DNA of 64,000 bases from JBFHIJ01 sp041596515. GTDB lineage: Bacteria > Bacteroidota > Ignavibacteria > Kapaibacteriales > UBA2268. Shown here in pieces: positions 1-8,673 of this stretch (position 1 is the first letter of the stretch; each line of letters opens with the position of its first letter). The DNA is taken from contig JBFHIJ010000001.1 of NCBI GenBank assembly GCA_041596515.1, positions 117,653-181,652 of the forward strand, in the 5' to 3' direction. Under the pieces are notes generated by a model. It was not told the origin of the DNA and ran no database searches. It was given only the letters and a program-made list of their open reading frames with translations. The position numbers were made by a program, and so were the translations under genes.

Positions 1-666
1 ATTACTATGCTTAAAACAGATTTAGATGGCAACTATCCGGAAACATTGAATTTGCAAAATGGAGAGTTAGCTACAAAACTTGATCTATATAATGAAACAC
101 TTGATGATAATGACAGTAGCACAGGTTACTCTGTCGCTAAAAAATTAGATGTTTTTGCAAATGGTATCGTTCAGCAGGTAAATGCTTTAATGAATGTCGG
201 ATATGGTCTTAATGATACAGGCACCACGCCACCAGGAAGAAATTTCTTTGGACCGATAGTTGGTTCAGCAAAAGCAATTAATATAAAAGTTTCAGATGAT
301 GTTTGGAACAAACCGGATGATATTCCTTTATCTGATGTAGCTGGAGAAGATGGTAATAACAGCATTGCATTAAAAATTGCTCGTCTGAGCTCAAACGAAA
401 ATTTTATAGGTGATAGCACCGCCACAGAATTCTATGCCAGCCTTCTTAATAAAATTGGGAATATGGGAAAAGAAGCTATAAGTGGAAAAACTACAACTGA
501 CTTGGTTGCACAGCAGTTAGAGACTCAGAGAGAATCTATTTTGGGAGTCAATTTGGATGAAGAAGCTATTTCTTTAGTCAAATTTCAAAAAGCATTTGAG
601 GCTTCATCTCGTATCGTCAACGTTTCTGATGAAATATTATCTACCATAGTAAATTTAGGAAGATAG
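1..666 (+). CDS. flgK: Flagellar hook-associated protein 1 (FlgK), C-terminal part
   Basis: FlgK forms the hook-filament junction together with FlgL. The frame is open from base 1, so the gene starts before the window and the ATG at 7 is probably internal; about 221 codons are visible. The last 40 residues carry the flagellar rod/hook C-terminal signature: a long amphipathic helix with EEAISLVKFQKAFEASSR followed by VNVSDEILSTIVNLGR. flgL follows after 13 bases, the usual flgK-flgL order. FlgE-type hook proteins share this C-terminal domain, but the flgL neighbour makes FlgK by far the best call. Confidence 0.9.
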   Translation: MTMLKTDLDGNYPETLNLQNGELATKLDLYNETLDDNDSSTGYSVAKKLDVFANGIVQQVNALMNVGYGLNDTGTTPPGRNFFGPIVGSAKAINIKVSDDVWNKPDDIPLSDVAGEDGNNSIALKIARLSSNENFIGDSTATEFYASLLNKIGNMGKEAISGKTTTDLVAQQLETQRESILGVNLDEEAISLVKFQKAFEASSRIVNVSDEILSTIVNLGR

Positions 667-679
667 AGGAGGATTACAA

Positions 680-1675
680 ATGAGAGTGACTACTAATTCT
701 TCGTATATCGGTTTTAGTAATAACATAAGTAGAGTCCAAGAAGAAAAATATCGTGCTGAGATTCAGACTTCTACCGGACAAAGACTAATTACTATGGCTG
801 ACGACCCTGAAGCTATGATTGATATTAAAAAGCTAAGCAATCGCATTTCAGAAAACACGCAGTATATAAGTGTCAATGAAAAAGCTATTGGTGAGCTTTA
901 TGCTGTGGATGAATCAATTACTGCAATCTCTGATAATTTGAATAGCATTCGCGATTTGGCAGTAGATGGTTCAAAAACTGGTAACCTTGGTAATTTGCAG
1001 ACTCTTGGTATTTATATGCGAGGCTTATTAGATGATATAGTAAAAGAGTCAAATGCTGAATTCAACGGAAACTACTTATTTTCAGGCAATAAAACTACTC
1101 CTGAATCTTTGGATAAAACGCCTCTTGCAGCAAACAATATGCCTTATGAAATAGTAGAAGGGGAGCCTACGGAAGACAATCCATCAGGGCTTGCTGTTGT
1201 ATTTAAAGGTAATTTTAAAGCTCGAATGATGAATAAAGACGTGCAAACACAAGAGCAGGTAAATACTACTTCTGAAAAAATGTTTGGTGCCGATGGTACT
1301 GAGATGTTTGATTCTATTATTAATCTTTATAATCTCTTTGCTTATAATGAAAATGGTGACCTAAGGGAAAAATCTGATACTTTTAACAAGGCAGATATAG
1401 GTATGCTAAATCAGTACCAGCGAGAAATTGCAGAGTTTAACGAACAAATAATTGATCAAGGCGGACGAAACGGTTCTAAAATAAATCGCATAGACCAAGG
1501 TATGGCTCTTTTAAAAGAAGAAAATACGAGGCTGAACGCATTTAAGTCAGAGTCAAATGATACTGATATAGCTGAAGCTACTATCAATCTGAAAAAAAAT
1601 GAAATTGCTCTCCAATACGCCTTACAAATAGGAGCTAAAATTTCTCAAAATACTTTATTTGATTTTCTCGGATAA
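680..1675 (+). CDS. flgL: Flagellar hook-associated protein 3 (FlgL)
   Basis: FlgL is the second hook-filament junction protein and a flagellin relative. The 331 residues have the flagellin architecture: an N-terminal helical domain (about 1-140, with the conserved stretch TGQRLITMADDPEAMIDI), a variable middle, and a C-terminal helical domain (about 255-331) ending in LQIGAKISQNTLFDFLG. A strong Shine-Dalgarno (AGGAGG, about 667-673) precedes the ATG. It lies directly behind flgK and ahead of motA in one apparent transcript. The length is close to the usual 300-330 residues, so a true FlgL is preferred over flagellin. Confidence 0.92.
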   Translation: MRVTTNSSYIGFSNNISRVQEEKYRAEIQTSTGQRLITMADDPEAMIDIKKLSNRISENTQYISVNEKAIGELYAVDESITAISDNLNSIRDLAVDGSKTGNLGNLQTLGIYMRGLLDDIVKESNAEFNGNYLFSGNKTTPESLDKTPLAANNMPYEIVEGEPTEDNPSGLAVVFKGNFKARMMNKDVQTQEQVNTTSEKMFGADGTEMFDSIINLYNLFAYNENGDLREKSDTFNKADIGMLNQYQREIAEFNEQIIDQGGRNGSKINRIDQGMALLKEENTRLNAFKSESNDTDIAEATINLKKNEIALQYALQIGAKISQNTLFDFLG

Positions 1676-1693
1676 TACAGATAAATTGCCAAT

Positions 1694-2521
1694 ATGAAAA
1701 TAAGCACAATAGTAGGTGTTATCGTCGGATTTTTGGCGATATTTGGAGGTTACTTATGGGAAGGTGGAACTTTTGATTCACTTTTCATGTTGCCTGCTAT
1801 GCTTATTGTATTTGGAGGCACTCTTGCAGCAGGAACTGCTGCCACATCTTTTGAGCAAATATTTAGAATTCCAATCCTGTTCAAAATTGCTTTCCTACCT
1901 CCACGGTATGACTTAGAAGCAATTATTAATCAAATTGTACTATTTTCAGGTATTGCTCGCCGTGAAGGTATCATGGCTCTTGAAGACAGGTTAGATCAGG
2001 TTAAACACCCATACCTGAAAAAGCTATTCGAAATCAGCATAGACGGAACTGATCCCGATACTCTGCAGACCATAGTCGAAAATGAGATTCAATATATCAC
2101 TGAAAGGCATGAGCAAAACATAGGTCTCTTTGTTAAACTCGGAGGCTATAGCCCTACGATGGGTATAATAGGTACTGTGATGGGACTTATTGCTACCTTG
2201 GCAGCCGCTGGTGAAGACGTTACTGAACTTGTTCGACATATCTCCTCTGCATTCATTGCTACTATGTGGGGTATCCTAATGGCAAATATAGTATGGTTGC
2301 CGGTAGGAGATAAACTACGTAGAGTCCATGAGGATGAAATGTATATCATGCAAGTTATGCTCGAAGGTGTGCATTCTGTGCAACTCGGAGAAACCCCATC
2401 TATAATCAGAAATAAACTGATTTGTGCTTTCCCACTTACCACTCAGCAAAAACTTCTTAAAGGAAATATGGAGATGCTTCGTCAACAAACATCTACTAAA
2501 GAAGAAGAAAAAACTGATTAA
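1694..2521 (+). CDS. motA: Flagellar motor stator protein MotA
   Basis: MotA is the inner-membrane stator subunit that, with MotB, couples ion flow to flagellar rotation. The 275 residues show four membrane segments (about 1-25, 30-52, 150-175, 185-208) with a cytoplasmic loop between the second and third. Family motifs are visible: GGYSPTMGIIGTVMGLI at the start of TM3 and a conserved proline after TM4 in WLPVGDKLRR. It sits 18 bases after flgL. A motB gene would normally follow, but the next gene is an unrelated small barrel protein, so MotB must be encoded elsewhere. MotP/PomA are close paralogues that I cannot exclude. Confidence 0.9.
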   Translation: MKISTIVGVIVGFLAIFGGYLWEGGTFDSLFMLPAMLIVFGGTLAAGTAATSFEQIFRIPILFKIAFLPPRYDLEAIINQIVLFSGIARREGIMALEDRLDQVKHPYLKKLFEISIDGTDPDTLQTIVENEIQYITERHEQNIGLFVKLGGYSPTMGIIGTVMGLIATLAAAGEDVTELVRHISSAFIATMWGILMANIVWLPVGDKLRRVHEDEMYIMQVMLEGVHSVQLGETPSIIRNKLICAFPLTTQQKLLKGNMEMLRQQTSTKEEEKTD

Positions 2522-2539
2522 TCTATAGAGAAAACGAAC

Positions 2540-3058
2540 ATGAAGAAACTAATATTAGGTTTGGTAATTTGCATTGCCTCTTTATCAACTCCTCTGAAAG
2601 CTGCGTATGACAATGTAATTTCAGCGAATCCATTTACGCTGATTAATTGGGGTAGATTTAATGTTACTTTTGAGCATAAAATCGATAAACTTAACTCATT
2701 TACCGTTTTTATTGAGTCCTATAATACCAAATATTATAATAATTGGACCGGTTATGGAATCGGCGGTTCGTATCGATGGTATATTTCTCCTTTCAATGAT
2801 AACAAACGAAGCCTTGAAGGCTTTTCATTTGGACCTTTAGCAGTGCTGTCATTTTGGGAAAGCAAATACAGTGATAAATACAAATATAATTACTCCGGCC
2901 AGAGTCTCTCTATAGGTGGTGAAGCGGCATATAAGTGGGTGTGGGGTGGTTTTGCATTAGAGCCATCGCTAATCCTTATGTTAGATGCTTTAACTGTTGA
3001 TCATAGAGATGATAAGAATCATCTATCATGGAATGTAAAAATTGGTTATGCATGGTGA
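2540..3058 (+). CDS. Small secreted outer-membrane beta-barrel-like protein
   Basis: The function is not recognised. The 172 residues begin with a clear signal peptide (MKKLILGLVICIASLSTPLKA, cut near residue 21). The rest is aromatic-rich, with alternating hydrophobic strands (VTFEHKI, GIGGSYRWYI, WNVKIGYAW) and a terminal aromatic residue, as in small outer-membrane barrels. It follows motA by 18 bases and precedes a strong terminator, so it is probably the last gene of the flagellar transcript. Whether it has a motility role or is a passenger cannot be told from the sequence. Confidence 0.7.
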   Translation: MKKLILGLVICIASLSTPLKAAYDNVISANPFTLINWGRFNVTFEHKIDKLNSFTVFIESYNTKYYNNWTGYGIGGSYRWYISPFNDNKRSLEGFSFGPLAVLSFWESKYSDKYKYNYSGQSLSIGGEAAYKWVWGGFALEPSLILMLDALTVDHRDDKNHLSWNVKIGYAW

Positions 3059-3084
3059 TTATCAAGACCAAACAGAATTATAAT

Positions 3085-3122
3085 AAAGCCCTTCAGTACA
3101 TTGTGTATTGAAGGGCTTTTTT
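3085..3122 (+). terminator. Rho-independent terminator of the flagellar operon
   Basis: An 11-bp perfect stem (AAAGCCCTTCA / TGAAGGGCTTT) is followed by a T-run, 27 bases past the stop of the barrel gene. It fits the end of the flgK-flgL-motA transcript. Confidence 0.9.
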
Positions 3123-3210
3123 GGGTGTATGATTTGCTTCATACCAGCACAAAATTGTATATAAAAAAACATACTTCTTTAGTCTCTGCAATCCAATACA
3201 ATATTTTTCG

Positions 3211-3218
3211 TATTTTTG
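3211..3218 (+). promoter_or_regulatory. Possible Bacteroidota -7 promoter element
   Basis: TATTTTTG matches the TAnnTTTG consensus of the Bacteroidota primary sigma factor, 37 bases before the chosen start of the DUF255 gene and after the upstream terminator. No clear TTG -33 box lies at the expected distance, so support is weak. Confidence 0.3.
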
Positions 3219-3255
3219 AAGGAGTTTAAAAATACTTAAGTTGGATAGATATAAT

Positions 3256-5346
3256 ATGACTAATCATACCAAAACTAATAGATTGATAAATGAGAAAAGC
3301 CCTTATTTACTTCAACATGCCTATAATCCTGTGGATTGGTTTCCATGGGGGCAGGAAGCCTTCGCTGCTGCTAAGGAGCAAAACAAACCTATTTTTCTTT
3401 CCATAGGTTATTCTACTTGCCACTGGTGCCACGTTATGGAACACGAATCCTTTGAGGATGTTGAAATAGCTGAAATGATGAATGAGGCTTTTATCAATAT
3501 CAAAGTCGATAGAGAAGAGCGTCCTGATATAGATGCAGTTTATATGCAGGTATGTCAAATGATGACCGGCACCGGAGGCTGGCCTATGACTATAATCATG
3601 ACTCCGGAGCAGAAGCCGTTTTTTGCAGGCACTTACTTTCCTAAACAATCTGTGATGAACAGAATAGGGATGATGGAGCTACTTCCTAAAGTTGCTTTAG
3701 CTTGGATGGAGCAACAGAAGAATATTGAATTAAATGCAGAAGATTTGATAAAAAAAATGGAAAGCATGGATGCACAAGAAAATGTAATCCCGCTAAACAA
3801 AAAGACTTTAGATAGAGCTTTTGACGGAATTGATAATCTTTTTGATCCTAAGCATGCTGGGTTTGGTATTAAACCAAAATTCCCCGTTCCTCATAACATT
3901 TTATATAGTTTGAGACATAATCGTAGCACTGAGAACGAGACAGCTCTTAAAATTGCTAAAGAGTCGCTCGACAGAATGGCGAAGGGTGGAATTTATGATC
4001 ACCTCGGAGGTGGCTTTGCCCGTTACTCTACTGATAGGGAATGGTTAGTGCCTCATTTCGAAAAAATGCTTTACGATCAGGCTATGCTTACTCATGCGTA
4101 TTTGGAAGCTTATCTGGTTACTAAGGATGAAAACTATAAGAGAATTGTAGCAGAAACTCTAAATTATGTAATAAGGGATATGACTGCAGCTGAGGGTGGA
4201 TTTTACTGTGCTGAGGATGCAGACAGTGAGGGAGTTGAAGGTAAATTTTATATTTGGGAATATGCAGAAATTAACACTCTGCTCGAAGACAAAGCAAAAT
4301 ATTTCTTTGATGTATTCAACATCAAAGAAGAAGGTAACTACGAAGATGCTTCTGGGCACATGCCTGAAAAAGGAAATATACTTCACATTACTGACAGTTT
4401 AAAAGTCGTAGCAGAAAAGTATAAAATTGAAGAAGCAGAATTAGGTCGCATTGTTTCCGAATGTAAAAAAATACTATTTGAAGCAAGGGAAAAACGTGTT
4501 CGTCCTGGTTTAGATGACAAAATATTGATGGACTGGAATGGTCTAATGATTTCAGCATTTGCAAAAGCCGGATTTATATTAAAAAATTCGGACTATATAG
4601 CAACTGCAGAAAAAGCCTATAAATTTATTACGGAACAGCTGCGAACTAATCAAGGAATGCTTCACAGGTATGCGAAAGGTGAAGCTGCTATTGATGCTAT
4701 GCTCGATGACTACGCCTTCTTGACATGGGGAGCTTTAGAGCTTTACACTGCCACTTTTAAACATCAATATATCAGAGATGCAATAGAAATGTCAACGGAG
4801 CTGGAAACCCACTTTGAAGATAATGAACAGGGTGGTTTTTATAATACTTCTAATATTGGTGAACAGCTTATCCATAGAAAAAAAGAACTATACGATGGAG
4901 CGGTTCCATCAGGAAACTCAGTTGCACTGATGAATTTAGTACGATTGTCAAAATTGACAGGCAACACAGACTATGACATGACCGCTCAAAAACTAATAGA
5001 TTTCTTTTCAGGAAAAGTTGATTCATATCCTTCTATATATGCCTTTTTCGAATGTGCATTAGACTATATCTACAATCCTGCTGTAGAAATCGTAATTACT
5101 TCAAAAGATAAACCTCAGGATAGTGAGTTTGTTGATTCTTTAAGAAATATATATATGCCTACTGTCGCAATCATTTATAAACAAAATGATACGATGGATT
5201 TATATGCTTCTTACCTCAAAAATATGCCAATAAATAAAGGTGAAACTACCGTATATGTATGCAAAAACTATGCGTGCCAAATGCCGGTAAACACCGTGGA
5301 TGATATGAAAAATCTGCTTGTAATGTCAGAAATGCAAAAAGATTAG
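3256..5346 (+). CDS. Thioredoxin-domain protein of the DUF255/YyaL (SSP411) family
   Basis: This is a large cytosolic protein with an N-terminal thioredoxin-like domain and an alpha/alpha-barrel similar to N-acylglucosamine 2-epimerases; the biochemical role of the family is unsettled. The opening block SPYLLQHAYNPVDWFPW and the CxxC site C55-H-W-C58 (counted from the ATG at 3256) are diagnostic, and GGIYDHLGGGFARYSTD and DDKILMDWNGLMI mark the barrel. I chose the ATG at 3256 over the upstream TTG at 3241 because the family starts just before the SPYLLQH block. The length, 696 residues, is typical. It stands alone between two terminators. Confidence 0.9.
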   Translation: MTNHTKTNRLINEKSPYLLQHAYNPVDWFPWGQEAFAAAKEQNKPIFLSIGYSTCHWCHVMEHESFEDVEIAEMMNEAFINIKVDREERPDIDAVYMQVCQMMTGTGGWPMTIIMTPEQKPFFAGTYFPKQSVMNRIGMMELLPKVALAWMEQQKNIELNAEDLIKKMESMDAQENVIPLNKKTLDRAFDGIDNLFDPKHAGFGIKPKFPVPHNILYSLRHNRSTENETALKIAKESLDRMAKGGIYDHLGGGFARYSTDREWLVPHFEKMLYDQAMLTHAYLEAYLVTKDENYKRIVAETLNYVIRDMTAAEGGFYCAEDADSEGVEGKFYIWEYAEINTLLEDKAKYFFDVFNIKEEGNYEDASGHMPEKGNILHITDSLKVVAEKYKIEEAELGRIVSECKKILFEAREKRVRPGLDDKILMDWNGLMISAFAKAGFILKNSDYIATAEKAYKFITEQLRTNQGMLHRYAKGEAAIDAMLDDYAFLTWGALELYTATFKHQYIRDAIEMSTELETHFEDNEQGGFYNTSNIGEQLIHRKKELYDGAVPSGNSVALMNLVRLSKLTGNTDYDMTAQKLIDFFSGKVDSYPSIYAFFECALDYIYNPAVEIVITSKDKPQDSEFVDSLRNIYMPTVAIIYKQNDTMDLYASYLKNMPINKGETTVYVCKNYACQMPVNTVDDMKNLLVMSEMQKD

Positions 5347-5375
5347 ATTGACTTTCATAAGTACGAACAAACTAT

Positions 5376-5414
5376 AAAACTCTGTCTGTTTCCTATAAGA
5401 ATAGACAGAGTTTT
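5376..5414 (+). terminator. Rho-independent terminator
   Basis: A 12-bp perfect stem (AAAACTCTGTCT / AGACAGAGTTTT) lies 30 bases after the DUF255 gene. The remaining AT-rich stretch up to 5631 holds no gene. Confidence 0.85.
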
Positions 5415-5631
5415 CTTTAAAATCGCCAACTTAAACCTATATTGACATATCACACAATAATAATTTCAATCTGATATTCCAATAGAAAGAATGCTTGTTT
5501 TTTTACATTTTTCTCTATTCGTTCCCATATTTATAAATATTATATAACACTAAAATATTGCAATTATAATTTTATATATGTATATTTACAAATAATCGTA
5601 ACGTAATATTTATAAATAATTCAAAAAAGAT

Positions 5632-6606
5632 ATGCAAGATTTAATTAAAATAACTGCTTTAGCGATAACTCTTTTATTGGTAACAATAAGCAATTTAATG
5701 TCAGAAGAAAAATATATCATGAAGTCAGGTGATATATATTATGGTGAAGTTATTTCCGAAGATGTCAACGCTTTTACAATTCGTGAATATGATTCTGATT
5801 TTATGATTCAGTTGCAGAAGAAGCAAATTGAAAAAATTGAACCTCTGTACTTCAATATTATTACTAAAAATGCTTTTGAAATCAAAGGTTATATAGTAGA
5901 AAAACATCCGGAATTTTTGAAAGTAAAGACTTCTGATGGTGTAATCTTTGAAGTAGCTCGAGCACAAATTCAACAAATGACATTTATAGATGACCCTATA
6001 GATACTTGGCCTGCTAACGAACCAAAAATATCTAAACTTTCTTCTAATCAAATTGATAATCAAAACACAGAAGACATAAAGGCTAAACCACAAAAATATA
6101 GAGGTGTGCCTCAAGTTCACTTACATGAGGAAGAAGAGAAAAGCTTAGGTGATAATTTTGCATTTATTGGTGCGGGTTTGGGAACGCCTGCAGTGATAAA
6201 CCTAATTGGAGGATATCATCTTGATTTTTGCACGCTTAGGGTACATGGCTCTTTCGGTGGATATTATTCAGGAGCTCAGTCAACTGTATTTTTTAATCTG
6301 ATTGAACTATTTTCTAATAAACTTAGCATTAAAGTAGGAGTAAATAGTGGTTTTTGGATAGAGGCAAGAAAAGATGAATATCCAGAATACCATTATCATA
6401 AAGATCGAAATGACAGATTAGTTGAGGTCTATACTTCTTACAAAGAATATATTAAAAAGACCGGATATTACTACTATGGCGGATGCGTGAACTTAAGTAT
6501 TTGGGGATTCTTTATGGAGGTTGGATTTTCTGAAGGAACAGGAATCGGATCAACTGTGCTATTCCAAGGGCAAGTAGGATTTACTTACAGTTTCGATTTA
6601 AAATAG
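5632..6606 (+). CDS. Secreted protein with two Sm-like N-terminal repeats and a C-terminal barrel-like domain
   Basis: The function is not recognised. The 324 residues start with a signal peptide or anchor (about 1-23). Two related units of about 45 residues follow: MKSGDIYYGEVISEDVNAFT to about residue 75, then a second with EIKGYIVEKHPEFLKVKTSDG, each a short beta-rich pattern with a conserved G-x-V/I core. A polar linker (about 125-170) leads to a region of alternating strands (about 175-324) ending QVGFTYSFDLK, typical of outer-membrane barrels. The strands and repeats are read by eye. It is monocistronic. Confidence 0.65.
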   Translation: MQDLIKITALAITLLLVTISNLMSEEKYIMKSGDIYYGEVISEDVNAFTIREYDSDFMIQLQKKQIEKIEPLYFNIITKNAFEIKGYIVEKHPEFLKVKTSDGVIFEVARAQIQQMTFIDDPIDTWPANEPKISKLSSNQIDNQNTEDIKAKPQKYRGVPQVHLHEEEEKSLGDNFAFIGAGLGTPAVINLIGGYHLDFCTLRVHGSFGGYYSGAQSTVFFNLIELFSNKLSIKVGVNSGFWIEARKDEYPEYHYHKDRNDRLVEVYTSYKEYIKKTGYYYYGGCVNLSIWGFFMEVGFSEGTGIGSTVLFQGQVGFTYSFDLK

Positions 6607-6630
6607 AAAATAATATACCCAAAAGAATTT

Positions 6631-6663
6631 AAGAGATGCCACAATTGTAGTGTCTCTTTTTTT
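6631..6663. terminator. Probable bidirectional terminator between convergent genes
   Basis: An imperfect stem (AAGAGATGCCACA against TGTAGTGTCTCTT, using G-U pairs) ends in a run of T. It lies between the plus-strand barrel gene and the minus-strand DUF6485 gene and overlaps the stop of the latter. Confidence 0.65.
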
Positions 6664-6865
6664 ATACTTTGCCTTCGTTGACGAGTTTTGCAAAATGTTC
6701 AAATGATCTGTCGTAAGTTTTCTCAGCGTCAATGGGAAAGAAACAAGCAGGCATTTGTCTTGATTTTAGATGATATGCTACGCAATCACAGCAGATACCT
6801 TTTCTGGCACATGGCTCGTAACTGCAATTACAATGTGATAAGTTTTGTGTTTTTTTGCATTCCAT
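6662..6865 (-). CDS. Small cysteine-rich DUF6485 family protein
   Basis: This 67-residue cytosolic protein has seven cysteines, six of them in the first half (MECKKTQNLSHCNCSYEPCARK...GICCDCVAYH), then MPACFFPIDAEKTYDRSFEHF. This pattern is that of the uncharacterised DUF6485 family. The cysteines suggest metal or iron-sulfur binding, which is inference. It is the last gene of the minus-strand run that begins with the Nudix gene, 35 bases after the DksA-like gene. Confidence 0.8.
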   Translation of the reverse strand: MECKKTQNLSHCNCSYEPCARKGICCDCVAYHLKSRQMPACFFPIDAEKTYDRSFEHFAKLVNEGKV

Positions 6866-6900
6866 AAGTATACTTGAGTGGTAGTAAAATAATACTTAAA

Positions 6901-7218
6901 CTAGCGTGAGCAGTTAACGCAGTATGGATTTTCAGGAATAAATAAAATTCTCTCTAAAGGGATTTGCTTGCCGCAATTTTTACATTTGCCAAACTCTTCT
7001 GTGCCTACTTTGTTAAGCATAAACTCTAATTTATTAAGCTTATCTTTTGCCTGTTTAAGCGTTTTTTCTGCAACTCCCTGGTTTTGAATTGCTTCCATAC
7101 GCGAAAGCCGACCAATAGCACAATCCGGTTCTATCGGCTGCATGATTTCTTCTAACTCAGTTATAGATTCCTTAGCGGCCTCTATTTCTGAAATGATTTT
7201 GTCTCTAATATCTTGCAT
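6901..7218 (-). CDS. DksA/TraR-family C4 zinc-finger protein
   Basis: Members of this family bind in the RNA polymerase secondary channel and modulate transcription. The 105 residues give an N-terminal coiled coil (about 5-75) and a C-terminal four-cysteine finger (CKNCGKQIPLERI...CVNC near the end). Its length is between TraR and DksA, and the acidic coiled-coil tip motif of E. coli DksA (DxxDxA) is not obvious, so it may be a paralogue with a changed role. It follows the PorV/Q-type gene by 15 bases on the same strand. Confidence 0.85.
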   Translation of the reverse strand: MQDIRDKIISEIEAAKESITELEEIMQPIEPDCAIGRLSRMEAIQNQGVAEKTLKQAKDKLNKLEFMLNKVGTEEFGKCKNCGKQIPLERILFIPENPYCVNCSR

Positions 7219-7233
7219 AAATTAAGTACTCTC

Positions 7234-8196
7234 TTATAGAATGTCAAAAGCTAAAGAAAATCTATGCAAAGTAGCGGCACTTCCGTAACGTGCAAAACCA
7301 TAATCAAAAGTGAAGTTGCTACCTTTAATGCCAACTCCGGCAGATATTCCCGAAAGGCCTTTGTCAAAATCAGGAGTGGAATACTGGCGAACCTGATTGT
7401 CATAACCAAGTCTTACCATTATTATTTTGCCCAAATAAAGTTCCCCTGCGATAGCAAAGCTTTTTAGCTTATCAGTAAATTTATCTGTTTCATCAGCCAA
7501 GTGATGAAAAGAAGCATTTACAAGCAAAGGAAGACCTTTAAGTCTGTGATTCATACCAATTCTGATATCTAAAGGTAAATCTTCTGACTCATTACCATAT
7601 TTGGAAAGTTGTGTTCCGGCATGAAGCACAGATAAACCAAAGTTAGATCTGCCGTCTTTAAGAGCATAAAAAATACCTGCATCTAAAGCCAAAGCTGAAG
7701 AGCTAACCTCTTCCAAATTGGAATAAATAAACTTAGCAGTTACACCATAGTATAAATTTGAATCTAAAATATTCGAATAAGTACCGGAAAAAGCAAGGTT
7801 ATTTGCACCAAAGGTTTCACCGTTTTTGAAACCGCTTGCATCTGCATAGTCAAACGATCCGTAGTTTGTGTAAGCTACAGAGGCTGCCCAGTAAGCAGTA
7901 TTTTCTTTATCTTCGCTAATTGGAGAAATAAAGGACACATTACCCGAATTAATATCTGCTGCGTGCTTCAAGAAAGTAACTGCAAATCTGTTATTCTCTA
8001 CAGTAGAAATTGTAGCAGGATTAAAATAATGCGCAGTAGGGTCATCTTTCATAGAAACCATACATCCTGCCAAAGCAGCACTTCTTGCACTCATAGATTC
8101 TCTAACGAAATTGAAAGGAGTGTATGCCTGTGCATTTGCTTCATAAAAAAACACGCTACAAACAAATAGGAGTAAAAGTATCTTTATTTTATTCAT
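7234..8196 (-). CDS. PorV/PorQ family outer-membrane barrel protein
   Basis: This is an outer-membrane protein related to the T9SS components PorV and PorQ and to FadL-like barrels. A signal peptide (MNKIKILLLLFVCSVFFYEA) is followed by the family hallmark FNFVRESMSARSAALAG and DPTAHYFNPATI (about 30-62), then repeated amphipathic strands to the C-terminus. The length of 320 residues suits PorQ better than PorV. PorV shuttles T9SS cargo to the attachment complex and PorQ acts in cargo modification, so a role for the T9SS substrates in this window is plausible, but PorV/Q-like paralogues are numerous. Neighbours are in the par operon run. Confidence 0.75.
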   Translation of the reverse strand: MNKIKILLLLFVCSVFFYEANAQAYTPFNFVRESMSARSAALAGCMVSMKDDPTAHYFNPATISTVENNRFAVTFLKHAADINSGNVSFISPISEDKENTAYWAASVAYTNYGSFDYADASGFKNGETFGANNLAFSGTYSNILDSNLYYGVTAKFIYSNLEEVSSSALALDAGIFYALKDGRSNFGLSVLHAGTQLSKYGNESEDLPLDIRIGMNHRLKGLPLLVNASFHHLADETDKFTDKLKSFAIAGELYLGKIIMVRLGYDNQVRQYSTPDFDKGLSGISAGVGIKGSNFTFDYGFARYGSAATLHRFSLAFDIL

Positions 8197-8223
8197 GGTT
8201 CGAATCCGAAATAATTTCCAATG

Positions 8224-8664
8224 TTAGCTATTGCTACTTTCAGTATTGATATTTTCCAGTAAATCAATAAATGATTTAGGAGGTCTTACAGGTCTCATGG
8301 TTTTTTGATCCATAAATGAGTGGACTGTATAGCCTTTTGATAGTATCGTATCTCCACGATAAATATTATAGTCAAACTTTAAAGTAGCTTTTTTCTCAAA
8401 GCATAAGATAGCCTCTACATCCAATTCATCATCATATAGGGCGGGTATGATATAGCGAGCATGACTTTCTACAAGAGGTAGATAAAAACCTTCTTTTTCC
8501 AATTCGGAATAACTCAATCCGTGGAAACGCATTAATTCAGTTCTACCTACTTCAAAAAATGTAAAATAATTACCGTTGTATACTATCCCCATTTTGTCAG
8601 TATCAGCGTATCGTACTCTAATTTTATGCTTGTGTGATAGCTTTATTACACCGTTACTCATCAA
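8224..8664 (-). CDS. Acyl-CoA thioesterase, 4HBT/YbgC family
   Basis: A single hotdog-fold domain of 146 residues that hydrolyses acyl-CoA thioesters. The active-site block reads RYADTDKMGIVYNGNYFTFF (about 18-37), with the conserved aspartate at position 23. The His found in YbgC (VYH) is Asn here, as in many family members. It lies 9 bases after parB on the same strand. The substrate, probably a medium or aromatic acyl group, cannot be told from the sequence. The second Met (8661) is an equally good start. Confidence 0.88.
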   Translation of the reverse strand: MMSNGVIKLSHKHKIRVRYADTDKMGIVYNGNYFTFFEVGRTELMRFHGLSYSELEKEGFYLPLVESHARYIIPALYDDELDVEAILCFEKKATLKFDYNIYRGDTILSKGYTVHSFMDQKTMRPVRPPKSFIDLLENINTESSNS

Positions 8665-8673
8665 AAAGTTCCC

